NCBI GenBank assembly: GCA_963664665.2
Contig: CAXXMH010000007.1
Span: 124,001-188,000 of the forward strand
Direction of reading: 5' to 3'
DNA length: 64,000 nucleotides
Source of the DNA: Bin55 sp963664665
Lineage (GTDB): Bacteria; Pseudomonadota; Gammaproteobacteria; Pseudomonadales; Azotimanducaceae
A model generated the notes under the pieces. It was not told where the DNA came from and made no database searches. It worked only from the letters and a program-made list of their open reading frames with translations. Position numbers and translations under genes: made by a program. Of this stretch, positions 1 through 8,718 are shown in pieces. Each line of letters starts with the position of its first letter. Positions within the stretch are counted from its first letter, which is position 1.

Positions 1-159
1 GTCGAAGATCCCCGCCAGCGGATCGGGCCGGCGCCGGTCCCGGGGCCTCGTGTGGGTGGAGGGAAGTCGCGGATCGGCCTCGATCCGGTAGGCCGTGGCG
101 GTGCTAAAACCGGCCTTCACCGCAGCCGCCTGCGGCGTGGTTTTTTGTCTAGAGTGCAT
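1..159 (-). CDS. istA: IS21 transposase IstA, N-terminal fragment (runs off the window)
   Basis: IstA is the DDE transposase of IS21 elements and works with the AAA+ helper IstB. Only the first 53 codons are present: the reading frame opens with ATG at 159 and runs without a stop to base 1. The peptide begins MHSRQKTTPQAAAVKAGFST and continues through AYRIEADPR and RRRPDPLAG, the helix-turn-helix start I know from IstA proteins of this type. The catalytic core lies outside the window. The fragment is cut by the window edge, so there is no evidence that the gene is broken. Confidence 0.75.
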   Translation of the reverse strand, partial: MHSRQKTTPQAAAVKAGFSTATAYRIEADPRLPSTHTRPRDRRRPDPLAGIFD

Positions 160-336
160 GTAAAGCCTCACTTGGTGATCGGAAATATGACTGCCTGGCA
201 TCAATGTCCGTCCTTATAGAAGGTCGTACACCTTAGCCAATTCCGTCGCGATCACGGAGCGCGGCTCTCGGCCTCGCCGGCTCGCGCCTTGCTCGGTCGG
301 GCTACGCCCTCCCTCACAACGCACGAGTCGGCGGCT

Positions 337-378
337 TTCTCACCTTGATTGTCGCTGCGTTCTCACCTTGATTGTCGC
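337..378. repeat. IS21 terminal direct repeats, two copies
   Basis: The 19-bp sequence TTCTCACCTTGATTGTCGC occurs at 337-355 and again at 360-378, separated by four bases. Its position between the presumed tip of the element (384) and istA fits the repeated transposase-binding sites of IS21-family ends. Confidence 0.75.
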
Positions 379-518
379 GGGACAGGTCTGCCCCTCCGCC
401 ATTTCGCTAAACCACTACAACGATTTCAAACGTACTCTAGTTCGTACTCTACATTGGGTATAACTTCGGATACTACAAATTTTGGCTGCAGGATGTCTCT
501 CTACTTGACATCGGCGAA

Positions 519-1514
519 GTGTCGAAGACGGTCGGGCACCCTCTGCTGACGCGGGCGGCCGCGGCCGCGCACGAAGGCGATCTCGATACCCTCGGCTCGA
601 TCCTTGGCGAAGTGCCCGATGTGGTTCAGGCTGCTGACGCAGGCGGCCGGACGTTACTCGACCTCACCTGCCGGGCGGCCACCGGCGACGTGGCTATTCC
701 CATGGATCCAGGTACTCCGGAACAGCACGCGGCCGTGGACATGATCCTCGCGGCGGGCGCGAACCCTTCCGCGGCTGACGGCGACGGCTGGACGCCGCTG
801 CACACCGCCGCGATGGCGGGACACGCAGACCTCGGTGCTCGGCTGGTTCAGGCTGGAGCCTCGGTTCGCGCCGAGGCCTTTGACCGGGACGGCGGTTCGC
901 CGCTCTCCTACGCTCTGTTTTACGCCAAAGCCTACATGGGCGACGTGCTGAAGCCCGTGTATCCGGACAACCTGCGCGCAGCCGCAGCCCTCGGCGCAGA
1001 CCTCGACAGGTTCTTCGACGGCAACGACCTGACGCCGGGCGCGCGGCAGGGTCTCGGTTTCTACGCCCCGGTGTTTTTCCCCAACTGGAACCGCAGCCTC
1101 GATCGCCAGGAAGTCATCGACGAGGCGTTGTCATGGGCAGCGCGCAACAACCAGTGCGAGGCGATGGATGGACTCGTGGCGCGCGGCGCGAACGTCAACG
1201 CGAATGCATTCCGCGGCACACCGCTGCTCTGGGCCTGCTATAGCGACAAGGTCGAGGCGGCCGCCTGGCTGCTCGACCACGGCGCCGATCCCGACCTGCG
1301 TCACGACTGGGGCGGCGATGGACACGGCGTCAATGCCGTGGCCATGCACCTGGCGGCGTCCCACGACGCTGTGGGTTGCGTCGAACTGTTGCTAGACCGC
1401 GGCGCCGACGCCTCAATCGTCGACGACGCCCACGACGGTACCCCGCTCGGCTGGGCCGAGTTTGGCGGTGCGCAGCGCACCACGGCCCTACTCAGGCAGC
1501 GAGGGGCGCCATGA
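519..1514 (+). CDS. Ankyrin-repeat protein
   Basis: The 331-residue product carries several ankyrin repeats, visible as GWTPLHTAAMAGH, GTPLLWACYSDK, LLDHGADP and VELLLDRGADA. Such repeats mediate protein-protein contacts; no catalytic domain is visible and the partner is unknown. There is no signal peptide. The GTG start at 519 is the first in the open frame that suits the family. The same frame stays open back to about 440 in AT-rich DNA, so the coding sequence may be a 3' part joined to foreign DNA near 515. The gene is strongly GC-rich, unlike the bulk of the window, and a hydrolase gene of similar composition follows 50 bp downstream. Both lie beside an IS21 end, which suggests transfer. 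Confidence 0.75.
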   Translation: MSKTVGHPLLTRAAAAAHEGDLDTLGSILGEVPDVVQAADAGGRTLLDLTCRAATGDVAIPMDPGTPEQHAAVDMILAAGANPSAADGDGWTPLHTAAMAGHADLGARLVQAGASVRAEAFDRDGGSPLSYALFYAKAYMGDVLKPVYPDNLRAAAALGADLDRFFDGNDLTPGARQGLGFYAPVFFPNWNRSLDRQEVIDEALSWAARNNQCEAMDGLVARGANVNANAFRGTPLLWACYSDKVEAAAWLLDHGADPDLRHDWGGDGHGVNAVAMHLAASHDAVGCVELLLDRGADASIVDDAHDGTPLGWAEFGGAQRTTALLRQRGAP

Positions 1515-1563
1515 CTCGTCACGGTATCGCAGCCCTGCGGCACCCGACGCCACGGTCAACGCC

Positions 1564-2706
1564 ATGAGCGAGATCGGCCCGCTTCCTGCCGATGCCCTTC
1601 CACCCAACATCCGATCGCGCTTCGTCGACGGCGTTAACGCTCAGCGCATGCACGTGCTGGAAGCCGGTGCCGACGACGCCGGGACGCCAGGTGTGCTGCT
1701 GCTCCACGGCTTTCCCGAGCTCGCCTTCAGCTGGCGGCACCTGATGCCGCCGCTCGCCGCGGCCGGCTATCGCGTGGTTGCGCCGGACCTGCGCGGGTAC
1801 GGGCGCACGACGCCACACCCGGTCGACTACGACGACGACCTCGCGCCCTATCGCCGCCTCAACGTCGTTCGCGACATTCTTGGACTCGTGGCCGTTCTCG
1901 GTTTCCGCTCGATCCGGGTCGTGGGTCACGACTTCGGTTCGTCGATCGCCGCCTGGTGTGCGGTGATCCGGCCGGACGTGTTCACCTCGGTGGCGCTGAT
2001 GAGTGCGCCGTTCGCGGGTACGCCCGACATGCGCGACGGCTCCGGCGCCGCCGACCGTTCCGACTCGCTGCACAAGAGCCTTGCGCAGTTGGAACGCCCG
2101 CGCAAGCACTACCAGAGTTACTACCAGACCCATGAGGCCAACGCGAACATGTGGCGCGCGCCGCAAGGCGTGCACAACCTGCTGCGGGGCTATTTCCACT
2201 ACAAGAGTGCCGACTGGAAGGGTAACCGTCCCTTCCGACTCGCGGAACGGACCGCTTCGCAGATGGCGAAGATGCCGACCTACTACGTCATGGATCGGGA
2301 CGACGGTATGGCCCAGACGGTGGCGAAATACATGCCCTCCGCCGCAGAGGTGGCCGGCAACCGGTGGCTCACGGACGAGGAGCTATCCGTGTACGCAGGT
2401 GAATACGGGCGCACGGGATTCCAGGGCGGACTCAACCACTACCGGTCCGGTGTGATCGGCATAGCCGAACAGCAGTTGTTCGCGGGACGTCGCATCGAGC
2501 AGCCGTCGGTCTACATTGCCGGCGCGAGCGATTGGGGAAGCTACCAAAGCCCGGGCGCACTCGAACGGATGGCCGACGAGGTCTGTGCGGACCAGCGCGG
2601 CGTCCACCTCGTCGACGGCGCTGGACACTGGGTTCAGCAGGAGCAGGCGCAGGAGACGGCGAGGCTCCTACTTGGCTTCTTCGCTGGCCAGAAGGATGGA
2701 CCCTGA
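1564..2706 (+). CDS. Alpha/beta-hydrolase, epoxide hydrolase-like
   Basis: The 380-residue protein has the alpha/beta-hydrolase fold. It shows the oxyanion motif HGFPE (48-52), then APDLRGYG, and a nucleophile elbow GHDFG with Asp123. An aspartate rather than a serine at that place is the mark of epoxide hydrolases and haloalkane dehalogenases. The catalytic His is probably His355 in GAGHWVQ. No signal peptide is seen, so it should be cytosolic. ATG at 1564 was chosen because the residues before it look like out-of-frame ankyrin-gene sequence. The gene shares the high GC of its upstream neighbour and was probably imported with it. The substrate is unknown; fluoroacetate or haloalkane dehalogenation is an alternative. 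Confidence 0.82.
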   Translation: MSEIGPLPADALPPNIRSRFVDGVNAQRMHVLEAGADDAGTPGVLLLHGFPELAFSWRHLMPPLAAAGYRVVAPDLRGYGRTTPHPVDYDDDLAPYRRLNVVRDILGLVAVLGFRSIRVVGHDFGSSIAAWCAVIRPDVFTSVALMSAPFAGTPDMRDGSGAADRSDSLHKSLAQLERPRKHYQSYYQTHEANANMWRAPQGVHNLLRGYFHYKSADWKGNRPFRLAERTASQMAKMPTYYVMDRDDGMAQTVAKYMPSAAEVAGNRWLTDEELSVYAGEYGRTGFQGGLNHYRSGVIGIAEQQLFAGRRIEQPSVYIAGASDWGSYQSPGALERMADEVCADQRGVHLVDGAGHWVQQEQAQETARLLLGFFAGQKDGP

Positions 2707-3773
2707 GCTCGGCACTTGATCCGTCGCCGGTCCTGCGAGTGCACCTTTCTTAGCACTACACGGAAAAGGCGGTGCCGTTGATCGAATCGGGCGGTGATGC
2801 GGCCGCCGCTAGAACGAAGCCCTGCTCGAGTCAGCGAATCGGCGTCACGTCACCGAGCGATGCGTCGAATTGACCGGCCGAGTCCCTGCCTGAAGCACCG
2901 GCTCCGATCATTGGTCCCACCAGTGTAGCTCGGACCATGATTGGAAATCCATCTCGTGGGTCCACACGGAACGTAGGGATACCGCGGGTCTGGTCACGTC
3001 TGTGGGTGTGCGAATGTTGGTGCTGAACCACCTTACGTAGGCGGGTATGCCGCGCTTCCCGGATACTTTTACGGAGGGGATTGAGGATGGCAGTAGCTTT
3101 ACTGGCGTTTGGCTATGGATGGCATGACATTAGAGCTACCTTCGGGCGTATCGGAAATCAAAGTATCCGAATAGTGAGCATTGCCAAAAGCGTACCTCAT
3201 TGCGTGCGATTTTCGGCGATGGTGCTCACTTCATCACAATAACGAATGAGAATATCAGATTTTCGGCAGTTTACTAAGGAGAGTTCTGACCATCACTCGC
3301 AGAATCCTGCAGCATTCATGTAACTGAATACCTTTCGCCAATATTCGACGATAACCTTATGTTTTAAAACGTAAATCTTCAAATATTGACTTCGATTATT
3401 ACATTGTTTGTTATCCAAACTCTTACCTATTCAAGGTCACTACATAGAGCTTCGATCGGAATGCGTTGAGGCACCAGTAGCTACCAACTTTGTGGCATCT
3501 CGACTCGCGTTCGAGCAGGGAATTTATGCAGTGGGCCTAATTGCAGGACCTAAGCGTTTCTGAGCCTCAGATGCTACGGATTTTTCCACAACAAGCAGTG
3601 ATGTAATCGTTGCATTAGTTTCACTTGATAACCCGGTTATCAAGCTGCACGATTACGAATGGTCGCTTGAGATTTTGATTCCCGAAATAGGCGACGTTCA
3701 AAGAAATCAAGTCAAGTCATGTTTTGGTTCTGTGGGGATTGCGGGTCTAATCGCGTCACAGGTGAAAGTTTCT
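2707..3773. other. Gene-poor stretch between hydrolase and carbamoyltransferase genes
   Basis: About 1.07 kb holds no gene I can support. GC-rich composition persists to about 3,060, where it drops sharply, marking a likely edge of the imported segment. A 66-codon minus-strand frame (2831-3031) and a 51-codon plus-strand frame (3087-3242) are open, but neither resembles a known family. No clear terminator or repeat was seen. Confidence 0.5.
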
Positions 3774-4727
3774 TCACTCGTCGGCGAGAACAGCGGCCAA
3801 AAGGGCACTCTGCGCGTGCAGCAGGTAGTCCTTGGCCTCATAAACGCGACAATTCGGAGAGTTCATGGCGCTGTCGGAGACCTCCTCACCTCTGTGGACG
3901 GGCGGGCAGGGCAGGAACACTGCATTGGGTGAGCAAGTGTCCAGTAACTCCGCGGTCACCTGGTAGGGAAGGAAAAGCTCTCGTACTCTACTACCGGCGT
4001 GCTCTGTCTCTGCCGCTGGCCAACAGTCAGTGTAGATCACGTCCGTGCCCGAGACGGCTTCGGGCAGATCCCGAGACACGGCGACCTTCCCTCGCGCCTG
4101 CTGGGCGATACTCTGCAGAAAATCGGCTTTGACTTCGTAGCCTTCGGGGCAGACCTGGGTGACGTGAATGGGGAATCTCGCCGCCGCCTCGAACCATGAA
4201 TGCCGGAGATTCGTCGCCTCGCCGACGAAGACAACACGCAGGCCGGTAAGGTCACCTCTCGTTGCCCGGACGTAGGCCAGATCTCCGAGGATCTCGCACG
4301 GATGGTTGAACGAAGTTCTGGCATTTATCACCTGAATCCGGGTCACTTCTGCCAGACGGAGCATGTGCTCGTGGGTGGACGTTCTAGCGATGATGGCGTC
4401 GAACCAGTTGTCCAGATACCGGGCGACATCTTCTATGCGTTCCCTATCGTCAAGCGAGCCTGGCACCCGGACGGATACGCCACCGAGCTCGGCTATGCCA
4501 AGTTCGAAAGCGACTCTGTTCCGAAAACCCTCCGCATCCCAGACTAGTGCTATGCGTCGCCCGTCGAGGACCCGAGAAGAACTCCTCTCCTTCCACCTTG
4601 TTCGGAACGTGCTCGTAGCTTCCACCAAGTCCATCAGATCTTCTGCGGACCAGTCCAGGAAGGAGATGAAATCCTTTGGCATTTGTAGCTGGGATCTTCC
4701 CTGTCTCGCCTCGCCTACGGTAAACAT
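3774..4727 (-). CDS. Aspartate/ornithine carbamoyltransferase-family protein with degenerate active site
   Basis: The 317-residue protein aligns by eye over its length with ornithine carbamoyltransferase: an N-terminal carbamoyl-phosphate domain beginning PKDFISFLDWS and a C-terminal amino-acid domain. The signature residues have changed. The usual STRTR carbamoyl-phosphate loop reads EGFRNR (66-71), HPxQ reads HPCE (142-145), the ornithine SMG loop region reads DCWPAAE (234-240), and HCLP reads PCPP (273-276), which keeps the cysteine. Ordinary ornithine carbamoylation is therefore doubtful; a different substrate or a non-catalytic role is possible. ATG at 4727 was chosen for an AGGA six bases upstream; 4757 and 4682 are alternatives. 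No arginine genes lie nearby. Confidence 0.7.
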   Translation of the reverse strand: MFTVGEARQGRSQLQMPKDFISFLDWSAEDLMDLVEATSTFRTRWKERSSSRVLDGRRIALVWDAEGFRNRVAFELGIAELGGVSVRVPGSLDDRERIEDVARYLDNWFDAIIARTSTHEHMLRLAEVTRIQVINARTSFNHPCEILGDLAYVRATRGDLTGLRVVFVGEATNLRHSWFEAAARFPIHVTQVCPEGYEVKADFLQSIAQQARGKVAVSRDLPEAVSGTDVIYTDCWPAAETEHAGSRVRELFLPYQVTAELLDTCSPNAVFLPCPPVHRGEEVSDSAMNSPNCRVYEAKDYLLHAQSALLAAVLADE

Positions 4728-5145
4728 GGCCAGTCCTGTCAGTTCAGCTCCTGGCATGTCGCGGTGGCGAGTATATCCCTATGCCTGAGTAGGCATATGA
4801 AGAATAATCGCCCGAAACTTGGGAATCTGAAAGTGAGGCGCTGGTGATTTCGGAGTTTGAGAACCTCAGGAACTGAGCGCGTGACGTCGTGATACGTCAA
4901 GTTGCAATAGATGCTTGTTTATCGAAAGGTCAAAGGACTCGGCGGTTATCCCCAAAAGCCTTGAAACCCCTTACTCGCCCTCGGTGTCGGTGTAGTACGC
5001 CAGGAAGAAACAACGCGAGACGTAGATTTCCGCATCCGATACTACGACTCCACTCAGAATCCCGAAATGCGAAGCTGACCTTAAAGAAAACTCCGACGCT
5101 GAGCATACGTCTCTCTGCACTTCACGTGCAGCACCACCGCCGAAC
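4728..5145. other. Intergenic stretch, nothing recognised
   Basis: About 420 bp between the carbamoyltransferase start and the ABM gene stop. It should contain the promoter of the minus-strand carbamoyltransferase gene, but I could not pick convincing -35 and -10 boxes. No plausible gene or repeat is seen. Confidence 0.4.
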
Positions 5146-5478
5146 CTAGCAATCCGTTGCCAAAGCATCATTCGCTTCAATCAACTCAAAATGCTCGACT
5201 GTAGGGAAAGGGTCATAGAAATGATGAAGTAGCCGTTTCCACTCGAGGTATTCGCCCGAGCCGCGAAATCCTTCCGTGTGATCCAACAACGTCTCCCAGC
5301 GCACCAATAGTACGTACCGGCTGGGATTCTCCAGACATCGTTGTAGTTCGTGTGAGACGTAGCCGCCCATCGAACTAATGATCGCTTGGGCATGGGAAAA
5401 TGCTACCTCGAACTTGCTTTCTTCCCCTAACCTGACATCCAGTAACGCTACTTCTAAGATCATTCGGTTACTCTTCAT
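5146..5478 (-). CDS. Small ABM-fold protein (antibiotic biosynthesis monooxygenase-like)
   Basis: This 110-residue protein looks like a single ABM-type dimeric ferredoxin-like domain: a first strand ILEVALLDVRLG, a long helix with FEVAFSHAQAII, then YVSHELQRCLENPSRYVLLVRWE and a late helix. Members include cofactor-free monooxygenases and many proteins of unknown role. No signal peptide is present. The start is ATG at 5478; an in-frame ATG lies five codons in. It lies between the carbamoyltransferase and Nramp-like genes on the same strand, too far apart (about 290 and 420 bp) to assume one transcript. The reaction cannot be told from the sequence. Confidence 0.68.
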   Translation of the reverse strand: MKSNRMILEVALLDVRLGEESKFEVAFSHAQAIISSMGGYVSHELQRCLENPSRYVLLVRWETLLDHTEGFRGSGEYLEWKRLLHHFYDPFPTVEHFELIEANDALATDC

Positions 5479-5764
5479 TCCTTCTGAACACGACTACTCA
5501 AAGCTTATCAGGCATATAGAGATCTCTATGAGAATACTACGCTGCGATAGCTCGCCTATCCGGTACGCGCTCCCCACCCTTTGTCGCCCGGAACAACGTC
5601 GCCTACACTTGCGCACACGTTAAACGCTGCGTCGTTTTCCCGTGTCGGATTCGGTCGTGCTTGGTAGCTCTGCGATGCCGACCTGGTTTTGCGGCTACAG
5701 AAAACGGCCAAAGCGAATGCTAGTCGCGCGTCCTACATCGCGACGCGGAAATCCTTAATGTCAG

Positions 5765-7228
5765 TTAAGCCATCACCACTTCAACTACCTTGCTGTAGAT
5801 CGTATAACCGGCAAACGAGATGTACATGGCCGACGCGAGCAGCATAAAAACAATATTGATCCATCCGGGCCGCGCTGACTTAGGAAGTCGAGTGAGGTTC
5901 ATGTACAGAATCATCGGCACATAAACGGCCATGACAAATCCACTCATTAACGCCGCGATAAACAGAAAATCCAATCCCGCGATGTCGTATTTACCGAAAA
6001 ACCAGACACTGAACACGCCAATGACCATCGTCGTACCGACTAATACCACGTACCACTGTTCGAGTTTCAACCACTTTCCGAATTTGAAGTTCGTGTGCAA
6101 TAAATCCGCGAATATTCGACTACCGCCATCCACCCCGCCCAACTGAGTGCTGAATAACGCAGCCATACCAACGATCAAAAACACGTATCGACCAAACGTA
6201 CCCATACTTTGCTCGAGAATCGAAGCTAAATCCCATACCAGACTGGCTCGATCTGGCACTAAACCGATCGGGTGCAGTACAGCGAGCGCACCGAAAATGA
6301 ACAGGAACATCGTGAATGTGCCGAGTAGCCAAAACGTGAAGGTTTGATCCACGACGACGTAACGAAACCAATCCTTAAACCGTCGACGGTTTTCCTCAGT
6401 CTCAGCATATAGGTATCCCGTGTCCATCTCTTTGATTTCGTGCTTATGCGCTGGACTCATCAGCGACGGCATCAGAGCACCCATGCCGATATTCTTCTCT
6501 CTCAAGTAATAGGCGTAATACAGATTGCCTAAGCCGCCAGCGCCCGCAAATACCACAGCACCGAAGAAGCGATTGAACGTGAGTTGATCTCGGACAGTTC
6601 CGTCATCCGCCAGCACATCAACCGGGAAATCGGGGAAATTAAAAACTCCGATGACACCGTTCCACATCGCGACGAAGATATCTACCGACCCAATTTCCCA
6701 TACGACGTAAAGCAGACCCACGATGATCACGACGATTAATCCCATGATGCATCGTTCAACCGCGGTATAGATCACTTTAGGTCCAAACAGAATTGCGGCA
6801 ACGGTCAAGAAGACGATGGCCGTCCACATCCACGGAGGACTCGCATGTCCAGGCCCAAAAATCAAATCCCGTAACGCTACGCCGGTTTCACGCGCCCAAC
6901 CTGGCAGAAACTTGCCGACAAAGATGACGAAGACAAACAGAAACACCATGAGCTTTAGGATTCGAGCCATACCCGTGAAGGGGCTTTCGCCGGTGACGAT
7001 TGACCAACGACCAATCTCGATGTTCACCCAAAGCTGCAGGAAGATGCCGATAGCTGCTGCCCAGAGCAGCTGAGCGCCAACTACCGACGTGATCCACGGC
7101 CACATGATTAACTCGCCAGATCCGATTGCGAGACCCGCCATCACGATGCCAGGTCCAAGCAATGCAAGAATCGGTTTCTTGCGTTCGGGTAAATCCTTGG
7201 TTTTAAACGGTTGGATAGGTACAAGCAT
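5765..7228 (-). CDS. Nramp-related membrane transporter without canonical metal motifs
   Basis: This 487-residue protein is very hydrophobic, with about eleven membrane helices. Its first helix reads GPGIVMAGLAIGSGEL, the start typical of a distant branch of the Nramp (natural resistance-associated macrophage protein) family. Classical Nramp proteins carry DPGN in helix 1 and MPHN in helix 6, the Mn2+/Fe2+ ligands. Here helix 1 has AIGSGEL and the helix 6 region reads GAGGLGNLYYAYY, so transport of those metals cannot be assumed. It should sit in the inner membrane. The start is ATG at 7228. It is divergent from the CmcJ-like oxygenase genes, with 250 bp between them that could hold promoters for both. 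Confidence 0.78.
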   Translation of the reverse strand: MLVPIQPFKTKDLPERKKPILALLGPGIVMAGLAIGSGELIMWPWITSVVGAQLLWAAAIGIFLQLWVNIEIGRWSIVTGESPFTGMARILKLMVFLFVFVIFVGKFLPGWARETGVALRDLIFGPGHASPPWMWTAIVFLTVAAILFGPKVIYTAVERCIMGLIVVIIVGLLYVVWEIGSVDIFVAMWNGVIGVFNFPDFPVDVLADDGTVRDQLTFNRFFGAVVFAGAGGLGNLYYAYYLREKNIGMGALMPSLMSPAHKHEIKEMDTGYLYAETEENRRRFKDWFRYVVVDQTFTFWLLGTFTMFLFIFGALAVLHPIGLVPDRASLVWDLASILEQSMGTFGRYVFLIVGMAALFSTQLGGVDGGSRIFADLLHTNFKFGKWLKLEQWYVVLVGTTMVIGVFSVWFFGKYDIAGLDFLFIAALMSGFVMAVYVPMILYMNLTRLPKSARPGWINIVFMLLASAMYISFAGYTIYSKVVEVVMA

Positions 7229-7381
7229 GTGACGGCGCCAATAAGAGCGAGTGAAGACGGTCGAAAGGGCGCTAAGAGTAGCCGATTGACAATTGGTTCA
7301 TCGCGAAGATCATTTTTGAACTAAGGAAAACGAATGTGCGCGGAGCGTTGAGGTACATTCAGCGCTAAATAACCGAACGGC

Positions 7382-7411
7382 TTGAATATAACGGTGTAAG
7401 TCACTTAAATA
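7382..7411 (+). promoter_or_regulatory. Putative promoter of oxygenase copy 1
   Basis: TTGAAT (7382-7387) and TAAATA (7406-7411) are separated by 18 bp, resembling sigma-70 boxes about 70 bp before the TTG start. The arrangement is conserved in the duplicated unit, which argues for function but could simply reflect shared origin. Confidence 0.35.
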
Positions 7412-7478
7412 AGCACCTTGTATCGCTCAAGCGCGGTCAACTTAAACGTCGTAACTGTTACTACCTAAGGAACAGATA

Positions 7479-8330
7479 TTGGATTTCGTCGGAAACCTGA
7501 ATTTTGTCAATCCCACGTCGCAAACCGAGGGTGCGACCGAACAACAAAGACGTTTTCTCACGTCGCGGCATGACAGACCGACTCTGATTCGCGATGCTCG
7601 TGTTACCGAAGGCGTCATGCCGTCCCCGGAAGACGCGACAGAATTGTTAACGGATGGCTCAGGTTTTTTGCTCGTGAAGTCGCCATCGAAAGTTCAAGAT
7701 TGGACTGACATCCATGAAGTCGCAAGCATCTACTACGAAGAAATGCGCGTGCTCTTGCAACAGTTGCTACCGACTGCCGTCGTGCCGCCGACGAGCAGCC
7801 ACACCTATCGCAATGAACAAATCCACGAGCACTATTGGGAAAACGGCGTACAGTACGGTCCGTGCGCTACCGGCGTGCATAACGATTACGCCGATTTCGT
7901 CGACGAAGAAAGTGGCAAGACTCTAGAGAAATTCAGCGAAGTGCAAGGCATGCCGCAAGACAAGCGCCTCATCGGGATCAATATCTGGCGTTCTGTCTCG
8001 CCAAAACCATTAGCTCGCTTCCCGCTCGCAGTTTGCGATCGCACGTCGATCGAACCTAGCGATCTTGAGTACAACCTGAATCCGAACGCAAAACCTAGAC
8101 CTTTCAACGCTCACTATTGCAAACCAAATGAAGACCAACGGTGGCATTACTACTCTGCAATGACGAGCGATGAAGCACTCGTATTTACAACCTACGATTC
8201 ACATCCAATCAACAACGAAGTCTTTCGCCCTACGTTGCATACTGCGGTTCCAATTCCTGGTTCAGAAGGGTTGCAGGAGCGTAAGAGCGTCGAAATACGC
8301 TTTTTCGCGCAGCTGCCTTTACCTGCATAG
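7479..8330 (+). CDS. CmcJ/NvfI-like non-heme iron oxygenase, copy 1
   Basis: The 283-residue protein belongs to the family of CmcJ (cephamycin 7-alpha-methoxylation) and fungal NvfI-type iron/2-oxoglutarate enzymes. The expected iron ligands are His134 and Asp136 in VHNDYADF and His254 in PTLHTAVP. Family blocks NIWRSV, PLAVCDRTS, QRWHYYSAMTSDEALVF and KSVEIRFF are all present, with Arg268 or Arg274 as candidate 2-oxoglutarate contacts. It should be catalytically competent, but the substrate is unknown. The start is TTG at 7479, seven bases after TAAGGA; no in-frame ATG fits the N-terminus. It has a near twin directly downstream and heads a group of four iron-oxygenase genes. Confidence 0.82.
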   Translation: MDFVGNLNFVNPTSQTEGATEQQRRFLTSRHDRPTLIRDARVTEGVMPSPEDATELLTDGSGFLLVKSPSKVQDWTDIHEVASIYYEEMRVLLQQLLPTAVVPPTSSHTYRNEQIHEHYWENGVQYGPCATGVHNDYADFVDEESGKTLEKFSEVQGMPQDKRLIGINIWRSVSPKPLARFPLAVCDRTSIEPSDLEYNLNPNAKPRPFNAHYCKPNEDQRWHYYSAMTSDEALVFTTYDSHPINNEVFRPTLHTAVPIPGSEGLQERKSVEIRFFAQLPLPA

Positions 8331-8621
8331 AGATACGCGTTTATGCGCGATTAGATTGCGGCTTCTAACCCCTTGTTGCATTGAATCGTGATTGACGAAC
8401 ATATCAATCGTCGAAGCGACGTTCATTTGCCAATAAGTTCGACTAACGAACTGATCATCTGCAAGAACCGCATGCACGTCGAAGTCCAAACCATCAATTT
8501 GCATCTCTTCGAGCAAGCGACCCAATTGGTTCATCGCGAATACCATCAAGAGGCTTTGGTAACCGAACGTGCACAACCGTAGCGGTTCATTCCCTGGAAC
8601 GTAGATTATTTGACGTTTGGC

Positions 8622-8651
8622 TTGAAAATAACGGTGTAAGTCATTTAAATA
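8622..8651 (+). promoter_or_regulatory. Putative promoter of oxygenase copy 2
   Basis: TTGAAA (8622-8627) and TAAATA (8646-8651) are separated by 18 bp, at the same distance from the TTG start as in copy 1. Each duplicated gene therefore appears to have its own promoter. Confidence 0.35.
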
Positions 8652-8718
8652 AGCACCTTGTATCGCTCAAGCGCGGTCAACGTAAACGCCGCAACTGTTG
8701 CTACCTAAGGAACAGATA

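Larger units (their letters stand above)
1..384 (-). mobile_element. IS21-family insertion sequence, left end (partial)
   Basis: This is the left end of an IS21-family element that continues beyond base 1. It holds the start of istA on the minus strand and, outside it, two copies of a 19-bp repeat, which fits the multiple terminal repeats of IS21 elements. Reading inward on the minus strand, the end begins TGTCCCGCGACAATC at 384, and IS21 ends usually begin with TG. The outer boundary at 384 is an inference from this. The target duplication cannot be checked because the other end is outside the window. Confidence 0.72.

Noticed and set aside
1519..2199. 226-codon minus-strand frame opposite the hydrolase gene
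   Set aside because: High GC content removes stops on the opposite strand. The peptide is His/Arg/Val-rich and unlike any protein family.
2831..3031. 66-codon minus-strand frame in GC-rich DNA
   Set aside because: No recognised domain; open frames of this size arise by chance in GC-rich sequence. It may be a gene remnant but cannot be supported.
3087..3242. 51-codon plus-strand open frame (MAVALLAFGYGWHD...) with GGAGGGG upstream
   Set aside because: Short, no family match and lies in a gene-poor stretch. The ribosome-site resemblance alone is not enough.
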